Shown: piece after piece, positions 62,908-64,000 of the stretch
How the letters are laid out: every line of letters begins with the position of its first letter
Numbering within the stretch: position 1 is the stretch's first letter
Source: an uncultured Eubacteriales bacterium
GTDB taxonomy: Bacteria > Bacillota > Clostridia > Oscillospirales > Acutalibacteraceae
Assembly (NCBI GenBank): GCA_934541115.1
Contig: CAKTDF010000002.1
Location: 161,822-225,821 of the forward strand
Direction of reading: 5' to 3'
DNA: 64,000 nucleotides
Position numbers and translations under genes: made by a program
The notes under the pieces: generated by a model
Seen by the model: the letters and a program-made list of their open reading frames with translations, nothing else
What the model was told of the DNA's origin: nothing
Database searches by the model: none

Positions 62908-63618
62908 TTATTTTCCACTTGATTTTATCTTTTGAAAACAGTCATTTCCAAACACTCTGTGAAACGGACGCGTGAGTCTGCTGCGTATTTTCACGTAAGC
63001 AGGGAGCGCACTTTTGGCGTACCAATGAATTGAAAAGGTGTTCTCTGTGACGTTAAGTCTACCTGTTGAATCCTCATAAGGATTAAAAAATTCTGCGGGA
63101 AGTATTTCGGCCTCGGCAACACTTTGGCGACAACCGTTCTGAACAAGTCCAAATGATAAAAGTGCATTTGTGTTAAGCGTCGGACAACCCGTAAGACAAA
63201 TCTGAGAATCAGCAGCAGCCTTGTCGTATTCACCTTTGAGCGCTGCAACAGTCAGATGTCCGGCTTGCGCTCCAAAGCCCAGTCCCGTTGCGACATAACG
63301 TTCATTTTCAAAGCCATAAAATGCGGAATATGACAAAAGTTCTGTAAGCGGTCTGATGACCTCAACATCAGTGTCAAGATAAATACCGCCGAACCTTTCA
63401 ACAACATCAAGGCGAACATAGTCACTCAGAAATGCCCACTTTTTGTTATCGCAACAAAACTTGGTATAAGGGTGTGCGTTTACATCATAGTTGTCCTCAT
63501 TCCACTCTTTAATTTCAAAATCAGGACAATATTTTTTCCAGCTTGCTATACATTTTTTTGCAAGCTGTGGCTTTTCACTCCGTCCAAACCAACAATAGTG
63601 GATAATTTTCGGTATCAT
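62908..63618 (-). CDS. GT32-type glycosyltransferase (DXD sugar-binding)
   Basis: A 236-residue protein. IPKIIHYCWFG opens it, and FLSDYVRLDVVERFGGIYLDTD carries the DXD motif, both typical of the Gly_transf_sug family. It would transfer a hexose or HexNAc to the growing repeat unit. GGAG site before the ATG; 3 bases after the acetyltransferase gene. Confidence 0.92.
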   Translation of the reverse strand: MIPKIIHYCWFGRSEKPQLAKKCIASWKKYCPDFEIKEWNEDNYDVNAHPYTKFCCDNKKWAFLSDYVRLDVVERFGGIYLDTDVEVIRPLTELLSYSAFYGFENERYVATGLGFGAQAGHLTVAALKGEYDKAAADSQICLTGCPTLNTNALLSFGLVQNGCRQSVAEAEILPAEFFNPYEDSTGRLNVTENTFSIHWYAKSALPAYVKIRSRLTRPFHRVFGNDCFQKIKSSGK

Positions 63619-63621
63619 AGT

Positions 63622-63963
63622 CTATTCTCCGTTACAAAAGGCAATATAACCCTCTGTCGCATTTTCTTTATAATGAATTGTATTACCGATAACAACAGAA
63701 TGGTCGGGAACATCAAAATTAACAAAACTGTTAGGTGCAATCATCACGTCGTTTCCGATTCTGATGTTACCGACAATCGTGGCGTTTATTCCAACATACA
63801 CACGATTGCCGAGAACCGGAGAGCCTTCGCGATTTCCTCGGTTTTCTGCGCCGATCGTACAGCCCTTATGAAGATTGCAGCATTCCCCGATCACAACATC
63901 TCTGCCAACCGTAAGCTGAGGAAAGCCGAACCCAATGCGCCTGAAGAATTTGTTTTCCGGCAC
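63622..63963 (-). CDS. Hexapeptide-repeat acetyltransferase, N-terminal part missing or frameshifted
   Basis: 113 residues of left-handed beta-helix (NLHKGCTIGAENRGNREGSP, VGINATIVGNIRIGNDVMIAPN) ending NATEGYIAF, which matches the C-terminal two-thirds of serine-acetyltransferase-like enzymes of capsule clusters (usually about 180 residues). The frame opens with a GTG at 63963 and a TGA lies 18 bases upstream. Just before, a run of five A residues (minus strand, near 63976) separates this frame from another that is open to the edge. One base fewer in that run would join them, so a frameshift or sequence error is possible. The window ends too soon to decide. Confidence 0.7.
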   Translation of the reverse strand: MPENKFFRRIGFGFPQLTVGRDVVIGECCNLHKGCTIGAENRGNREGSPVLGNRVYVGINATIVGNIRIGNDVMIAPNSFVNFDVPDHSVVIGNTIHYKENATEGYIAFCNGE

Positions 63964-64000
63964 ATTGCGGCTCTTTTTGTCTCACAATACGAAAGTATTG

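Overview
The window looks like chromosome from a low-GC, endospore-forming Clostridia bacterium, most likely of the Ruminococcaceae/Oscillospiraceae type. The grounds are Gram-positive division and regulation genes (SepF, DivIVA, WhiA, HPr with Ser46, HPr kinase), an alpha/beta-type small acid-soluble spore protein, SpoIID, T-box leaders, strong GGAGG ribosome sites and frequent TTG starts. No rRNA or tRNA gene was seen, so the genus is not fixed. Nearly every gene is on the minus strand; the two plus-strand genes of note are both sporulation genes.

Layout, left to right. (1) 1-5960: a truncated P-loop ATPase and two tandem paralogues of an unusual three-part protein, XRE helix-turn-helix + cupin + AMP-forming CoA ligase. 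Each paralogue has its own T-box leader and terminator. The best-fitting specifier codons are GUA (Val) and AUC (Ile), which suggests ligases for branched-chain acids used to make branched-chain amino acids. (2) 6027-8035: HPr, trmD, rimM and a 43-residue unknown gene. (3) 8288-12473: a methionine-type ABC importer (metQ-metN-metI) running into a CMD-family protein and a short-chain dehydrogenase, with a 13-codon leader frame in front. (4) 12568-34777: a LysR regulator, split transketolase and a long collinear housekeeping block reading hprK, glk, murB, rapZ, whiA, miaB, ricA-like, mutS, lipoprotein, mutL, miaA, an envelope protein, yggS, sepF, divIVA, lspA, rluD, HAD phosphatase, transketolase.

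(5) 34814-45145: glycogen phosphorylase, a GPH-family sugar symporter, a phosphopantetheinyl transferase, a double PspC protein, folD, lgt, an AEC transporter, a membrane protein and citrate synthase. (6) 45247-46254: spoIID on the plus strand. (7) 46300-49648: an SGNH-type secreted protein behind two 5'-truncated gene remnants (CoA-ligase C-terminal part, SLC13 transporter C-terminal half), then an AT-rich stretch holding a three-copy interspersed repeat. (8) 49649-55473: an alpha-glucoside locus with a GH13 glucosidase and two GPH symporters, one carrying a cytoplasmic tail of about 300 residues. (9) 55728-55928: SASP. (10) 55995 to the right edge: a surface-polysaccharide cluster (flippase, LicD, three glycosyltransferases, acyltransferase, DUF1919, a GINT1-N-like protein, hexapeptide acetyltransferase).

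The most unusual element is region 1: a DNA-binding/sensor module fused to an acyl-activating enzyme, duplicated, with each copy under tRNA-sensing control.
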